Origin: Chlorocebus sabaeus
Taxonomy: Eukaryota > Chordata > Mammalia > Primates > Cercopithecidae
Direction: 5' to 3'
DNA length: 64,000 bases
Assembly: GCF_047675955.1 (NCBI RefSeq)
Contig: NC_132909.1
Coordinates: forward strand, 43,389,931-43,453,930
The translations under genes were made by a program, and so were the position numbers. Below the pieces are notes generated by a model. It saw only the letters and a program-made list of their open reading frames with translations, was not told the DNA's origin and made no database searches. Every line of letters starts with the position of its first letter. Position 1 is the first letter of the stretch. Of the stretch, positions 25,327 through 35,074 are shown piece by piece.

Positions 25327-27662
25327 TCACTGCCGGACCCTGCCCCGGCGGGTGCGGAGGGGACCGGAGGCCCGGGCCTGTGCCTGCGCCACCTCGCTCA
25401 TCTCCCTGCGGATGTCACCAAGTGCTGTCGCCGGGGACTCCAGCAGCCTCTGGAAGAGGCTGGGTCGTCCAGCCGGTGGCTCCCGGCACTGGAAGGTGAC
25501 GGCTGTGCCAGCGTCAGCCTTCATCTCTCTGGAGAAGCCATCAGAGGAACCATCAAAGCAGCGGCCAATGGCGATCTCCTTGGCCAGCCGTGGGCTCTGG
25601 TCAGTGACCGTGTAGACGCCATAGTTGTGGCCCAGAGGGTCTAGGGGGGCCAGCATGGAGAAGGCAGCTGGGTCCTCTGCGGGCACTGGCGGGGGGTGCC
25701 GGGCCAGGTAATCCCGAAGGAGCCCATTGACCGCCACGCGCCGGCAGCTGCCCTGGGGCATAATGGTCACCAGCGTCCTGTCCACCTGCCGCTGGTCGAA
25801 CAGCATCCCACTGCACTTGAACTCCACGCAGGCTGCCGAGGTGCCCGGTCGCTCGGGGTCTCGCACGCTCCGGGCATCCCGAAGCCCATAGAGCTGGCCC
25901 CGGGTGCGTGGGTGGCTGCCCCCCGAGTTGTGGGAGCGGACCATGTACTCCTGAGGACCCTGGATCTTCACCTTGAGGAAGCAGGCCCGGAACTCCTGCG
26001 GGTTGGGCCACCAGGCCAGGAGATCACCAGTCCAGGAGGCAGGCGTGCCCTCTCGGAAGGGCACCACGTTGTACTCATACTTGTCGGCCTCCACCCTGGC
26101 GAAGCGGAAGTGGCTGGCGGTCACCGGGGCCCCCTGGCATTCCCGCAGGCTGCGCCACGGGTACACAGGCCCATTGGCCTCGGTGGGGTCACCTGGCCTG
26201 GGCTTGGCAAGGTTGATTCGGAAGCCGTTGCGCTTGAAGGCGGGATCGTCGTGGTCCGTCCGACGGTACCCCAGCCTGTCCAGGTAGGGCTGGGTGACGC
26301 CCACGGTGGCCGGTAGTGGGCGGGGCAGGGAAGGGGCTGGCTCCAGCTCCTCGCCGCCCAAGGTGGCGGTGACCAGGGCCGTGTAAGCGTCGGGCCTGTC
26401 GGCGTCGCAGAAGGCAGGGAGGCAGGCACCATTGGGGCCGGTGACCGCGCTGTCGAAGCGGCCCCAGGCGCGGGGGTTGGCGGAGAAGCCAGGGGCGGGC
26501 TCCAGGTTGACCAGCGTGACCACCACTCCCTCCACCTGCTCGCTGGGGTTGAACTTGTCGTTGGCATAGGCGCGCACCTTCACGAAGCAGCGGCGGCGCT
26601 CAGGCACGTCCAGGTTGAACAGGCGCCTCTCCCGGATCTCCACGTTGCCGACCAGGAAGATGCGCTCCTCGCGGCGCACCCGGGGGCCCGAGGACCCCTC
26701 GCGCCGGAAGCCGCTCTCCTCCTCCCACAAGCCGGTCTCGGGGTTCAGCGACCACAGCTTGAGGGCCTCTACGTGGCCTGGCATGTGGATCTGGCTGGCA
26801 GCCACCCGCACGGCCACCGGCCCCACCTGCAGCTGCTCCGCGGAGCCGGGCGCACGGAGGTCCACGGAGAACATGCCGTAGGTGCGCAGCGGAGCCAGCT
26901 CGCCGTCGCTGTCCATGAAGCGCAGGTCACTGGGGGCGGATGCCGCCGAGGTGAGGTCTCGGGGGTCCACGAACGTCACCCTAGCCTCCACAGGCCCTGA
27001 GTAGGGTTTGCCGTCGGCTCTGTGGAAGGCTCCAGAAGGCAGGACCAGCTCGCCCAGGGGCGCCTCATCTTCCAGCTCGCCCAGGGGGATCGTGTTGCTC
27101 TGGCTGGCATCTAAAATGACCGGTGCTTTCTTCCGCATGGCCTTGACCTCGTGGTATACGCCGGCACCTCGAGGGTCAAAAGGCAAGACCCGGACAACGT
27201 CCATGAACTCACCGCTGGGGTCCACAAAAGTCACCACCAGCCGCTGGGTAGAGGGCGGCACCTCAATGGTAAAGTCTCCCTGGTAGGCGGTGAAGCCGAT
27301 AGGCTCCTGGCCCAGCAGAATCCTGGCGAAGCGCAGCGGCTCCCCGGAGTCAGCAGCCACAACACGGCCCCGGACCAGCCCCCGAGGGGGCAGACACTTC
27401 TGGCAGCCACACTCTGCCACCACCTTCACCGGGAGGACATAGCCAGGGCAGTGGATCTCCCTTCTCTCCAGACGGCGCACAGAGCAGCAGCGGGAGCTGG
27501 TGTCCCCGCAGCGGGGGCCGGAGCCTGCCAGGCTGGGGCAGTGGGTGCCGGGGCAGAGGCCCACATCCAGGTAGGCAGGGCCACTGCCTGGCTGACCACA
27601 GTCCTCAGGGAGCTTGATCAGGTACTCTTGGGGCCGCGGGTCGCAGGCTGGCTGGCCTGGGG
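25327..27662 (-). CDS. CILP2: CILP2 exon 8, large C-terminal exon and stop
   Basis: Acceptor 'ttggtccccag' ends at 27663. The single 2.3 kb exon encodes residues 379-1156 and ends RTRRGRVRQ then TGA at 25329-25327. It starts with a Cys-dense block (CDPRP, CGDTSSRCC, CGCQKC). It has a furin-like RVRR at about 706-709 and conserved C-terminal motifs such as CVEFKCSGMLFDQRQVDR. Confidence 0.97.
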
Positions 27663-30600
27663 CTGGGGACCAAGAAAACATACAGGTCAGGGCAGGGAGG
27701 AGGACTTCATGGAGGCCAAGGTTGGGGGCTCTGTCTGTGGTCAAGGACTCAACCTAAGGGATATGGGTCTGCCCAGGGTAAAGACGGAAGGCTGGCGCTC
27801 AGAGTGGTATGGAGGCTCAGTGGAGGCCTAGGATTGGATCGGTCTGAAGTGGGGACTCCATTTGGGGTTGAGCTTAGCTATAGTCTGGGCTCTGTTTGGG
27901 TGAAGGCTCGCTCAGGGATGTGGCCAAGGACACTCACCAAGTACAGTGAGCCAGGCAGTGCCCGAGCGCACAGCACCGGCCTCGTTCCATGCCTTGCAGT
28001 GGTAGATGCCAGCCTGGTCTGGATGCAGCCCCTGGAGCTCCAGGTGGGCCCCGTACCTGTGCGCTCGCCTGTCCAGCAGGGTCCCATTGTGGAACCTGGG
28101 TGGCAGGTGAGTGACACCATAGGACTTAGTGGGAGGGGCTGTGTTGGCCCCCAGTCTGCAGGCGCAGCTGGGGATCTGCAGAGAGGCTTTGCCAAAGTCA
28201 GCCTCCTCCCCGGCGAGACTGGCCATGCACCCTCCTTGATAGTCCCTCTCCCAACCAATTCATTCCCTGTTAACGCTTTCCCCACTCTCCAGATGGGAAA
28301 CCACATAACATCATGAAATTGAATCCAACCCCAAAGCCGGAGAAGATGCCCCTGAGCCCAGGGGGGGTGCTCACCAGGAGTATTTCTTGGGCATTGGGGT
28401 CCCGGAGGCTTTGCAACAGAAGGTCACATTCTGGCCAGCCTCTCGCACTCGGGACTCAGGGTGTTTCACCAGGTATGGCTTCTCTGGGGTCAAAGGTGGC
28501 AAAGATCAGAGCTTCTCCCACCGACCCTTCCCAGGCACAAGGTCCCCATCCTCTCCTTTCTCCCAGAAATGCCCGGACTCACTCTGTGCCTTCACCAATG
28601 ACTGTGTCACATCTTATTTCTTCCTCCCTTGACTTTGAGTGCTAGAACTTCCTCCCCAGATCCTCAGCCCCTTCATGCCCCATGTTGTAAGGGAGCTTAC
28701 CTAACTTATCAAGGATGATGGTAACCACAGAGATGGATCCGTTAGCCTGGGCCTGGGCCTCCCCTGCAGAGAAGCCATCCATCTGGGCCCTGATATTGGC
28801 ATGACTGTCAGCACAGACACCAAGCACCCGGAAGGTTCCGTGAGCATCACTGGTGGCCACGGTGCCAGGCTGGTCTCGCAGGGAGATCCTGGCTCCTGGC
28901 AGCGGTTGCCCAGATTGGGTGACCACCGAGCCCAGGAGGATGTGGTCTGGGCACTCACAGGTGTCAAGGCCGCACCCTGGGGGGATATGGAGAGGCAGCA
29001 GGGCAGAGAAGCCTCCACAATCCCTCCTGAGGAGGGCTTTCCACTCAGTCACTCAACAAATATGTCTGCGGCCCTCCTATAAGGTGCCTCTCAGAGGCCT
29101 CAGCATGGCCCTGCTTGGAGCAGTCCCTGGTGTGAGGGGGTGATGGGCTGAGTGGTCAGGGCTGGGCCAGGGGGTAGGAACTGGGACCCAGAGACGCAGG
29201 GAAGAGGTCCTATAGGAGGGGACAGGAGAGGTGAGTCTCAAAATATGGCACAGACCTTTCTAGCAGAAGAGAAAATGTCTAGACAGGGGCTGGGGGCCCA
29301 GCAAGGGGCTGGATCTTGGGCTGAGAACAACTGCCCCCCTTCCCAATCCTGCGGTTTCTCCATAAAATGGAAAATTCCACTGGAAACTTCAGGGCACAGG
29401 CGCCGGGAGGGCAGAGCCAGGCGCGATGGGGTGGGGACCCCAACGCCCCATTGGCCACCATGTGCCCCCACCCTGTGACGGGCTCCCCAGAGCAGCCTCC
29501 AGGCCGTGTTTGTGGAGCCCAGGCGCTAGCGGAATTTCCAGTCTCCTCCTGGCTTGCCCGGTGTCTGGCCCTGTTAGGGCCTAGGCATCATGTCTGCCAG
29601 GCTGTGAGCGGGTGTCTGTGTGGGCGTGGGGAACCAGGAGGGGCTGCAAATGCCACGCACGTGTGCACCCTGAGTGTATGAACTGACTTCTGTTCCCCCA
29701 CGGAGACATCCGTACAGTCTGGAATGCACACAGGGGAAGCACCCCCTATCTGCCCATGTCTGCCTGCACAAGAGCCCCCTGGCATCCACCTGTCCAGATG
29801 TGCATAGTTACCAGTGCGCCTTGGGCCCAGGAAGGAAGGAAGGGCCGGTCTCCACCTGGCTCCAGAGTTTGGGTCCACCAGGCTCCGCCCCTGCACCAGG
29901 CCCCGCCCTTCACAGCCCCGTCCCATGAGGCCCCGCCCCCAACTAGCTCCTCCCCTCTAGGCATCGCTCATGAGAGGCACTGCCTCTCTACATCCAGGCC
30001 CCGCCTCTAACTCCACCCTCTCCCCAGGCTCAGCCCCTAACCTCCCCTCCCTCCCCTTTGTACGGGGCCCCTGCCTCCAGACCCCGCCCCTCCTACCTGG
30101 ACATCGAGGCCGCACGCACCTCTGCGCCTCCAGAGGACGCCCGGGACACGCATCCCCAGCGGGGCTTGGGCAGTGGCGGCGGCGCAAGCGACGGCCTGGC
30201 CCACAGCTCCCCGAGCAGGGACCCCACGGGCCCCACGCGCCCCACGAGGCCTCTGCGGAAGGCAGGGACAGAGATCAGGCGGCCGCCCTCCCCAGGAACG
30301 GCGCCTCCGGGTAACCTGGGACTAAAGGACCCTTCTTCCCCATGGCAGATCTGCCATCGCCCCCACCCATGCTCCCCTAAGCGCGCCTGTCGAAAACATA
30401 GTTTAGGTGCCGACCCACCTCCCCACCCCGGCATAAGGTCCCGGGGGTCAGTCCTGCTCTTCTCCCTGCATCCTGCACACATTTGGGCTCAAGGCACGCC
30501 ACAGAACTAAGCTCTTACAGATGCGCAAACGAGGGCAGCGGGAGGGAGATGCGTTCTAGGGGGCTGGACATGGGTCCTGACCCGCTGGGCCTCCTGACGG

Positions 30601-33259
30601 TGCACCTGAGCCCCGCGCTGTTCCCAGCACCTCTCTTCAAAAGCCCCGCCCTCCCTGGCTCCGCCCCCTCACGTGGCTCTACGCCCAAGGGTCCCCCGGC
30701 TCTTCCTAGCCACGCCCACACCCCCACGGTCCTGCCCCTCCCAGCCCCACCCACCCACAACGCTTCCCGGTGGTTGGCAGCCCCGCCCATTCCAAGCCCC
30801 GCCCCCATCATCCAGCCCCGCCCTCACCTAGTGGGCAGCGGAAGCGCACGTGGTAGTTGGAGCAGCGGCGGCCACGCGGTTGCTCGCGGTTGAGGCACCA
30901 GAAGCCCCGCGTGGGGTTCAAGTGCACGCGCTCGCCGACGGTGGACGGCAGGGCCCAGTCCGTGGTGCGCGCTTCCAGCGCCAGCGGCCGCGGGCACACG
31001 CGCGCTGGCCCGTAGTAGAAGCGGATGGCGGCCAGGCTCTCGAAGTCGCCGTCGCCTCCGGGGTGGTCCACGTTGAACCAGGACGTCCACTCGCTGGCCT
31101 CTGCGGGCACCGCACGCGCTGGGACCGGGGCGGCGGCCTGTAGGCCCCCATGCGTGCGTGCAAAGGCCTTACCTGCTGTCTCAGCCCCCTCCCCCGGTGG
31201 GCACGGGCTAGTCCAGCGCGCCCACGACCCGAGCCAGCTGCCTGACACAGGTGCAGGGCAGACTGGGTTCCCCGCGCCCCCAGTTCTGCCGCCCAGGGCC
31301 TGACCTGGTCCATCCCGGTGCGCTGAGCTCTTGCCTCTGTCTGACCGGCCTCTCACTTAGATCTTGAACTTGGGGCATCACCTCCAGGGGCTGTCATGTC
31401 CAGGGACCAGGACGGCACCGGTCCCTTCGCCCAGTGTGTGCCCTCTCCTCACACGACCCCAGTAGCCCAAGCCCCCCAACAAGCCCGCAGCAGAGACGGG
31501 GCTCTGAGGCAAGCTAACTCACCTTCCCAGTCCTCCAGGGCTGGTGAGGGCTGGCCGGGGTACACGGACCGTCTTTCCAGGCCCAATGCAGTCGCCGTGG
31601 GCTCCTCGGCGGGGGTGGTGTCTGTGGGTGAGGAGTGGGGAGAAGGAAGCATGCTGCTACTGATGGGGACCGCTGGGAGCCTCCTTTTAGGCAAGGTGCA
31701 GCCATGATCATCCCCTTTTTTTTCTTTTTCTTTTTCTTTTTTTTTTTTTTTTTTTTTTGGAGACAGAATCTCCCACTCTCAACCAGGCTGGAGTGCAGTG
31801 GCACGATCTCGGCTCACTGCAGCCTCTGCCTCCTGGGTTCAAGTGATTCTCATGCCTCAGCCTCCTGAGTAGCTGGGATTACAGGCACTCGCCACCACGC
31901 CCCGCTAATTTTTATATTTTTAGTAGAGATGGGGTTTCACCATGTTGGCCGGGTTGGTCTTGAACTCCTGACCTCAGGTAATCCGCCTGCCTCGGCCTCC
32001 CAAAGTGCTGGGATTACCGGCGTGAGCCACCGCACCCGGCCCATGATCCCCATTTTAACAGGAGGGAAAACTGAGCCTCTGAAAGGCCAGAACCCCCGAG
32101 GGCTGCCACACACTCTCCTCCACCACGCTGCCCACGACCACCACCAGGCTCCCAAAGCCAAGTACCTCTCTCTGACCTAGCCCCAACCCCCCGGCTGGGG
32201 AAGTCCAAGTACCATCCAGTTCCCCTAGGCCGGAGTCTCCCTCCCACTGTGTTCTGCTGCCCCGAGTTCAGCCGGCTGTGCCTCTGCCCTCAGGCTGGGC
32301 TCCCCCTCATCAAGATAGACTACTGGGCCGGGCGCGGTGGCTCAAGCCTGTAATCCCAGCACTTTGGGAGGCCGAGACGGGCGGATCACGAGGTCAGGAA
32401 ATCAAGGCCATCCTGGCTAACACGGTGAAACCCCGTCTCTACTAAAAAAAAATACAAAAAACGAGCTGGGCGAGGTGGCGGGCGCCTGTAGTCCCAGCTA
32501 CTCGGGAGGCTGAGGCAGGAGAATGGCGTAAACCCGGGAGGCGGAGCTTGCAGTGAGCTGAGATCCGGCCACTACGCTCCAGCCTGGGCGACAGAGCAAG
32601 ACTCCGTCTCAAAAGAAAAAAAAAAAAAAAAAAAGATAGACTGCTGGAAGTCCCTCCCTTAGTCTATCTTCCATCCCTGTACTAGAGTCCAAGCTGCTGG
32701 TCAGAAGTCCTTGGAATCTAGACTGGCTTCTCCAAGATAGGAGCTATCTAAGATACTCCCGGCAGAGTGATGAGGTCAGACAAGCCCCTTCCTTCTGGGC
32801 GCCTCAGTCTCCTCACTTGAGAAGTCGGCCCGTCCCCCGCCCCACTGAGTGTTCCAGGGATGGGCATTTCTTTCTCCAGCGGTTGGAGTGAGTGGGTGTG
32901 TGGGAGTTAGGTAGGAAGGGCCAGTTCCGACCCCTTCGGTCCAGGGTGGGAGAGTCCAGACCCCGGGAGGAACTCTAGGTTCTTATCCACACTCCCGGCT
33001 TAGCCAAGGAAGAGAATGGATGAGGCCCGCTCCGCGCCCCAGGTGGTCGCGGGGATCCGACTGGTGAAGGGGACCCAGTCCCCGGGGAAGCGCGTGGGTC
33101 CCTGGATTCTCTCCCCGAGTTCGGCTTCACGCAAGGCCGGCTGCCAGGCCTTCGGGAGCTTCAGGGGCTGGGCGCGGGGGCTGGAGGCGCCTCACCTCGC
33201 GCCCCCGCCAGGTGCGCGGCGACGACACAGAGACAGAGTAGTGGCAGCAGTGACGCCAT
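25327..33259 (-). CDS. CILP2: CILP2, cartilage intermediate layer protein 2 (complete, 8 coding exons)
   Basis: CILP2 is a large secreted glycoprotein of cartilage and other extracellular matrix. Exons, from the 5' end on the minus strand: 33259-33196, 31621-31523, 31100-30828, 30252-30097, 28976-28701, 28483-28375, 28095-27938 and 27662-25327. All have GT/AG borders and intact phase, and together give 1156 codons plus TGA, equal to the human length I recall. Order of parts: signal peptide (about 1-21), WxxW mucin-like domain (55-146), thrombospondin type 1 repeat (146-198), carboxypeptidase-regulatory-like segment (198-290), Ig-like domain (290-379), then a C-terminal half with many Cys up to about 470. 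A furin-type RVRR lies near 706-709, where the family is cut into N- and C-terminal halves. I see no disabling change. Confidence 0.97.
27938..28095 (-). CDS. CILP2: CILP2 exon 7, Ig-like domain part 2
   Basis: Acceptor 'ccacccag' and donor GTGAGT. It reads FHNGTLLDRRAHRYGAHLEL, then DQAGIYHCKAWNEAG. The D.A.YxC signature closes the Ig-like domain. Confidence 0.95.
28375..28483 (-). CDS. CILP2: CILP2 exon 6, Ig-like domain part 1
   Basis: Acceptor 'tgaccccag' and donor GTGAGC. It encodes KPYLVKHPESRVREAGQN, then VTFCCKASGTPMPKKYSW, the first Cys half of an Ig-like fold. The final Trp codon is split across the intron. Confidence 0.94.
28701..28976 (-). CDS. CILP2: CILP2 exon 5, carboxypeptidase-regulatory-like segment
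   Basis: Acceptor 'tccccccag' and donor GTAAGC. It encodes CGLDTCECPDHILLGSVV and further on SDAHGTFRVLGVC and SISVVTIILDK. The G-V-V..G.P..GA.I pattern is that of small transthyretin-like regulatory folds. Confidence 0.93.
   Translation of the reverse strand, partial: GAALTPVSAQTTSSWARWSPNLGNRCQEPGSPCETSLAPWPPVMLTEPSGCLVSVLTVMPISGPRWMASLQGRPRPRLTDPSLWLPSSLIS
29880..30830 (-). repeat. CILP2: GC-box-dense CILP2 introns around the TSP1 exon
   Basis: The introns on both sides of the TSP1 exon carry about ten copies of CCCCGCCC-like words on the plus strand (near 29884, 29903, 29932, 30000, 30082, 30643, 30660, 30781, 30797 and 30816). In the transcript these read GGGCGGGG, so they are G-run intron sequence. 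They are not arranged with a fixed period. Confidence 0.6.
30097..30252 (-). CDS. CILP2: CILP2 exon 4, thrombospondin type 1 repeat
   Basis: Acceptor 'ccttccgcag' and donor GTAGGA. It encodes ASWGAWGPWGPCSGSCGPGR and further Cys in RRRHCP, DACPG, QRCVR and PRCP. The WxxWxxC start and six Cys define a TSP1 module. Confidence 0.95.
30828..31100 (-). CDS. CILP2: CILP2 exon 3, WxxW domain
   Basis: Acceptor 'gtgcccgcag' and donor GTGAGG. It starts with EASEWTSWFNVDHP and contains conserved Cys in RVCPRP, FWCLN, RRCSNY and FRCPL. This is the mucin/CILP WxxW module, about residues 55-146. Confidence 0.95.
31523..31621 (-). CDS. CILP2: CILP2 exon 2, short linker
   Basis: Acceptor 'cacccacag' precedes 31621 and the donor is GTGAGT. 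It encodes TTPAEEPTATALGLERR and continues to ALEDWE. Acidic linker with no recognised domain. Confidence 0.93.
31716..32041 (-). mobile_element. Alu, antisense, in CILP2 intron 1
   Basis: A long T-rich tail at 31716-31757 is followed by a complete reverse Alu ending 'gcacccggcc'. It begins about 95 bases upstream, in CILP2 sense, of the exon at 31621. Confidence 0.88.
32326..32632 (+). mobile_element. Young cercopithecid-type AluY, sense, in CILP2 intron 1
   Basis: Intact AluY with 'ggctcaagcctg', 'gggcgaggtgg' and 'gatccggcc' variants. Flanked by AAGATAGACTACTGG at 32312-32326 and AAGATAGACTGCTGG at 32633-32647, one mismatch apart. Confidence 0.92.
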
Positions 33260-33430
33260 GGCCGGAGCAGAGCGTCCGAGGGAGGGTCCGGGCTCCGCGG
33301 CGTGCTCGGGTCCAACTCCGGCGGGTCTGGCGGCCGCTGGGACTGAGGATGGGGGCGGGAGGCGACCGCAGATCCCGCCCAGGCCACGCCCTATTCAGGC
33401 CACGCCCCCTGGCCCTGGGTGACCAGCGCT
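33140..33430 (-). promoter_or_regulatory. CILP2: CILP2 5' CpG-rich promoter region
   Basis: The DNA around and upstream of the CILP2 start codon is rich in CG dinucleotides and holds CCACGCCC-type boxes near 33383 and 33403. No TATA box is evident. Promoter position is inferred from the first coding exon. Confidence 0.45.
33196..33259 (-). CDS. CILP2: CILP2 first coding exon, signal peptide
   Basis: The start ATG is at 33259-33257. It reads MASLLPLLCLCVVAAHLAGA and an Arg, a typical hydrophobic secretory signal, then the donor GTGAGG. The last base completes an Asp codon with the next exon. Confidence 0.93.
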
Positions 33431-33739
33431 CGAGCAACCCCTCTGGGTCGCCCCCCTCGGTGCGTCCGGCTGTGCCTCCGCCCTCAGGCTGGCCTGGGTT
33501 CCCCCTGGCCCGCTGGAACTCCCTCCCCGAGCCCACTCCGTCCTCCAAGCTGCATCCTAAGCTGCCTGAGGGAAGTGCCACTTGGAATCCAGCCTCAAGC
33601 TGCTCGGACACGCTTTAGGCAGCTGGAAGTCCTCCCTCGCGTCTGACTTCGATCCTATAGGATTTAGGCCACCCCAAGCATTCTGGGAGTCCCACCCTGA
33701 ATCTACCCTCCATTCTTCTGGCTCGAGTTTTCTTCGTTT

Positions 33740-33862
33740 TCTTTTAATTTGTAGAGTCAGGGTCTCGCTATGTTGCCCAGGCTGGTCTCAAACTCCTGTC
33801 CTTAAGCGATCCTCCAGCCTCAGCCTCCCAAAGTGCTGGGATTACAGGCCACCGCCCCCAGC
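33740..33862 (-). mobile_element. Alu monomer, antisense
   Basis: A single reverse monomer (FLAM/FRAM-like) running from 'gtagagtcagggtctcgct' to 'ccaccgcccccagcc', between the CILP2 start and the YJEFN3 3' end. Confidence 0.75.
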
Positions 33863-34039
33863 CCTAGCTCAAGTTTTCTAGGAGGCCAGCGGGAAGTCCC
33901 ACTCCACCGCCCTTCTCCATGCTCCCCGCCTTGGATCACCCAGGGATCGCGTGAAGTCCCTCTTCGAGTGTGCCCACCCCCCGCGGCGGGTCCGGTGCAC
34001 AAAGGAGGCGGAGGCGAGGCGGTGGTGGTGGGAGGGCTG

Positions 34040-34045
34040 TTTATT
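34040..34045 (-). promoter_or_regulatory. YJEFN3: YJEFN3 poly(A) signal (AATAAA)
   Basis: A canonical AATAAA on the minus strand lies only 36 bases after the stop, so the 3' UTR would be very short, about 60 nt. No other good signal is seen close by. Confidence 0.75.
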
Positions 34046-34080
34046 GGCGCGGGTCCCAGCGGTGTGGGCGCGGGTGGCGG

Positions 34081-34286
34081 TCACAGTGCCGCGACGCAGT
34101 CGGTGCCCGTGTATCCTGGCAGGCACAGGGCGAACTTGCGGCGCACGTCGTCGGGCACGAACCTGCCGGCCACGAAGTGGTGGCGCCCAGAAAAGCGGCC
34201 GGCGCAGCGCTTGGGCGCGGCGAGAGACACCAGCACGTCAGGCCGCAGCCCGTCCTCCGCATCGCTGCCGGTCTCTGCGTCCCAGC
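34081..34286 (-). CDS. YJEFN3: YJEFN3 last exon and stop
   Basis: Acceptor 'tccctcag' ends at 34287. It encodes GWDAETGSDAEDGLRPDVLV, then CAGRFSGRHHFVAGRFVP and the end GYTGTDCVAAL, with TGA at 34083-34081. LSLAAPK-type strand and FVP motifs are those of the YjeF_N C-terminus. Confidence 0.95.
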
Positions 34287-35035
34287 CTGAGGGAGGAGGG
34301 TCCGGGGGGATTGGGAACTGGGAGGGTGGCCCGCCCTCAGCCGAGAGTCCATCCTGGCCCTGCCTCTCCTCCTCTCCCCTCCAACACTGAGCCTCTGCTC
34401 TCAGACCAGATTCCTGCTGCCCCACCCCCCACTTCCCCTCCCCCATCAGACCCAGCCTCTTCTCTCTGACAGGTGGGTGTGGTGAGACTTGTCTCACCCT
34501 AGAACTCTGCCTCCGCCCTCAGACAAGTCTCTCCCAGTCTTTGGAGGTGTTTCCCTCCAAATCAGACCAGAGCTTCTGCACTCAGACTTTTCTGCTTCTG
34601 CTCTCATCCTAGCATTCAATCGCCCTCCTCCATCTGACCCAGCCTCTGTCTTCAGACATCATTTCCACCTGCTGCCCTTTCCCATGAGAACCATGCCTCT
34701 GCCTTCTGACCTGGTACCTGTCCCCACAACTCTCTCGGCATCAACTTGCAGCCTCTCCACTTTAGAGCCGCTTTCCTCCCAGACCTCCCAGCCAGACCCC
34801 AGCCTCCACCCATGACTAGATATCCGTCCTCTACTCAGACCACAAACTGGCCTCCAGCCTCAGGCAAGCCTCTGACGTTGGACTTGTCTCCTTGCCCCAA
34901 GTTCTTGCCTCTAACAGGACATGTCCTCCTCCCCACCTGACTTGAGCTCACTTGATTAGAAACTCCTCCATCTGACCGAAGGTCCCTACCCTCACTCCCA
35001 GATTGGTATCCTCACCAGCAGATTAGACATTACCT

Positions 35036-35074
<39 letters not shown>

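Noticed and set aside
30808..31356. Longer minus-strand reading through CILP2 exon 3 into its introns
   Set aside because: Only 31100-30828 is framed by AG and GT in phase with exons 2 and 4; the rest is intron.
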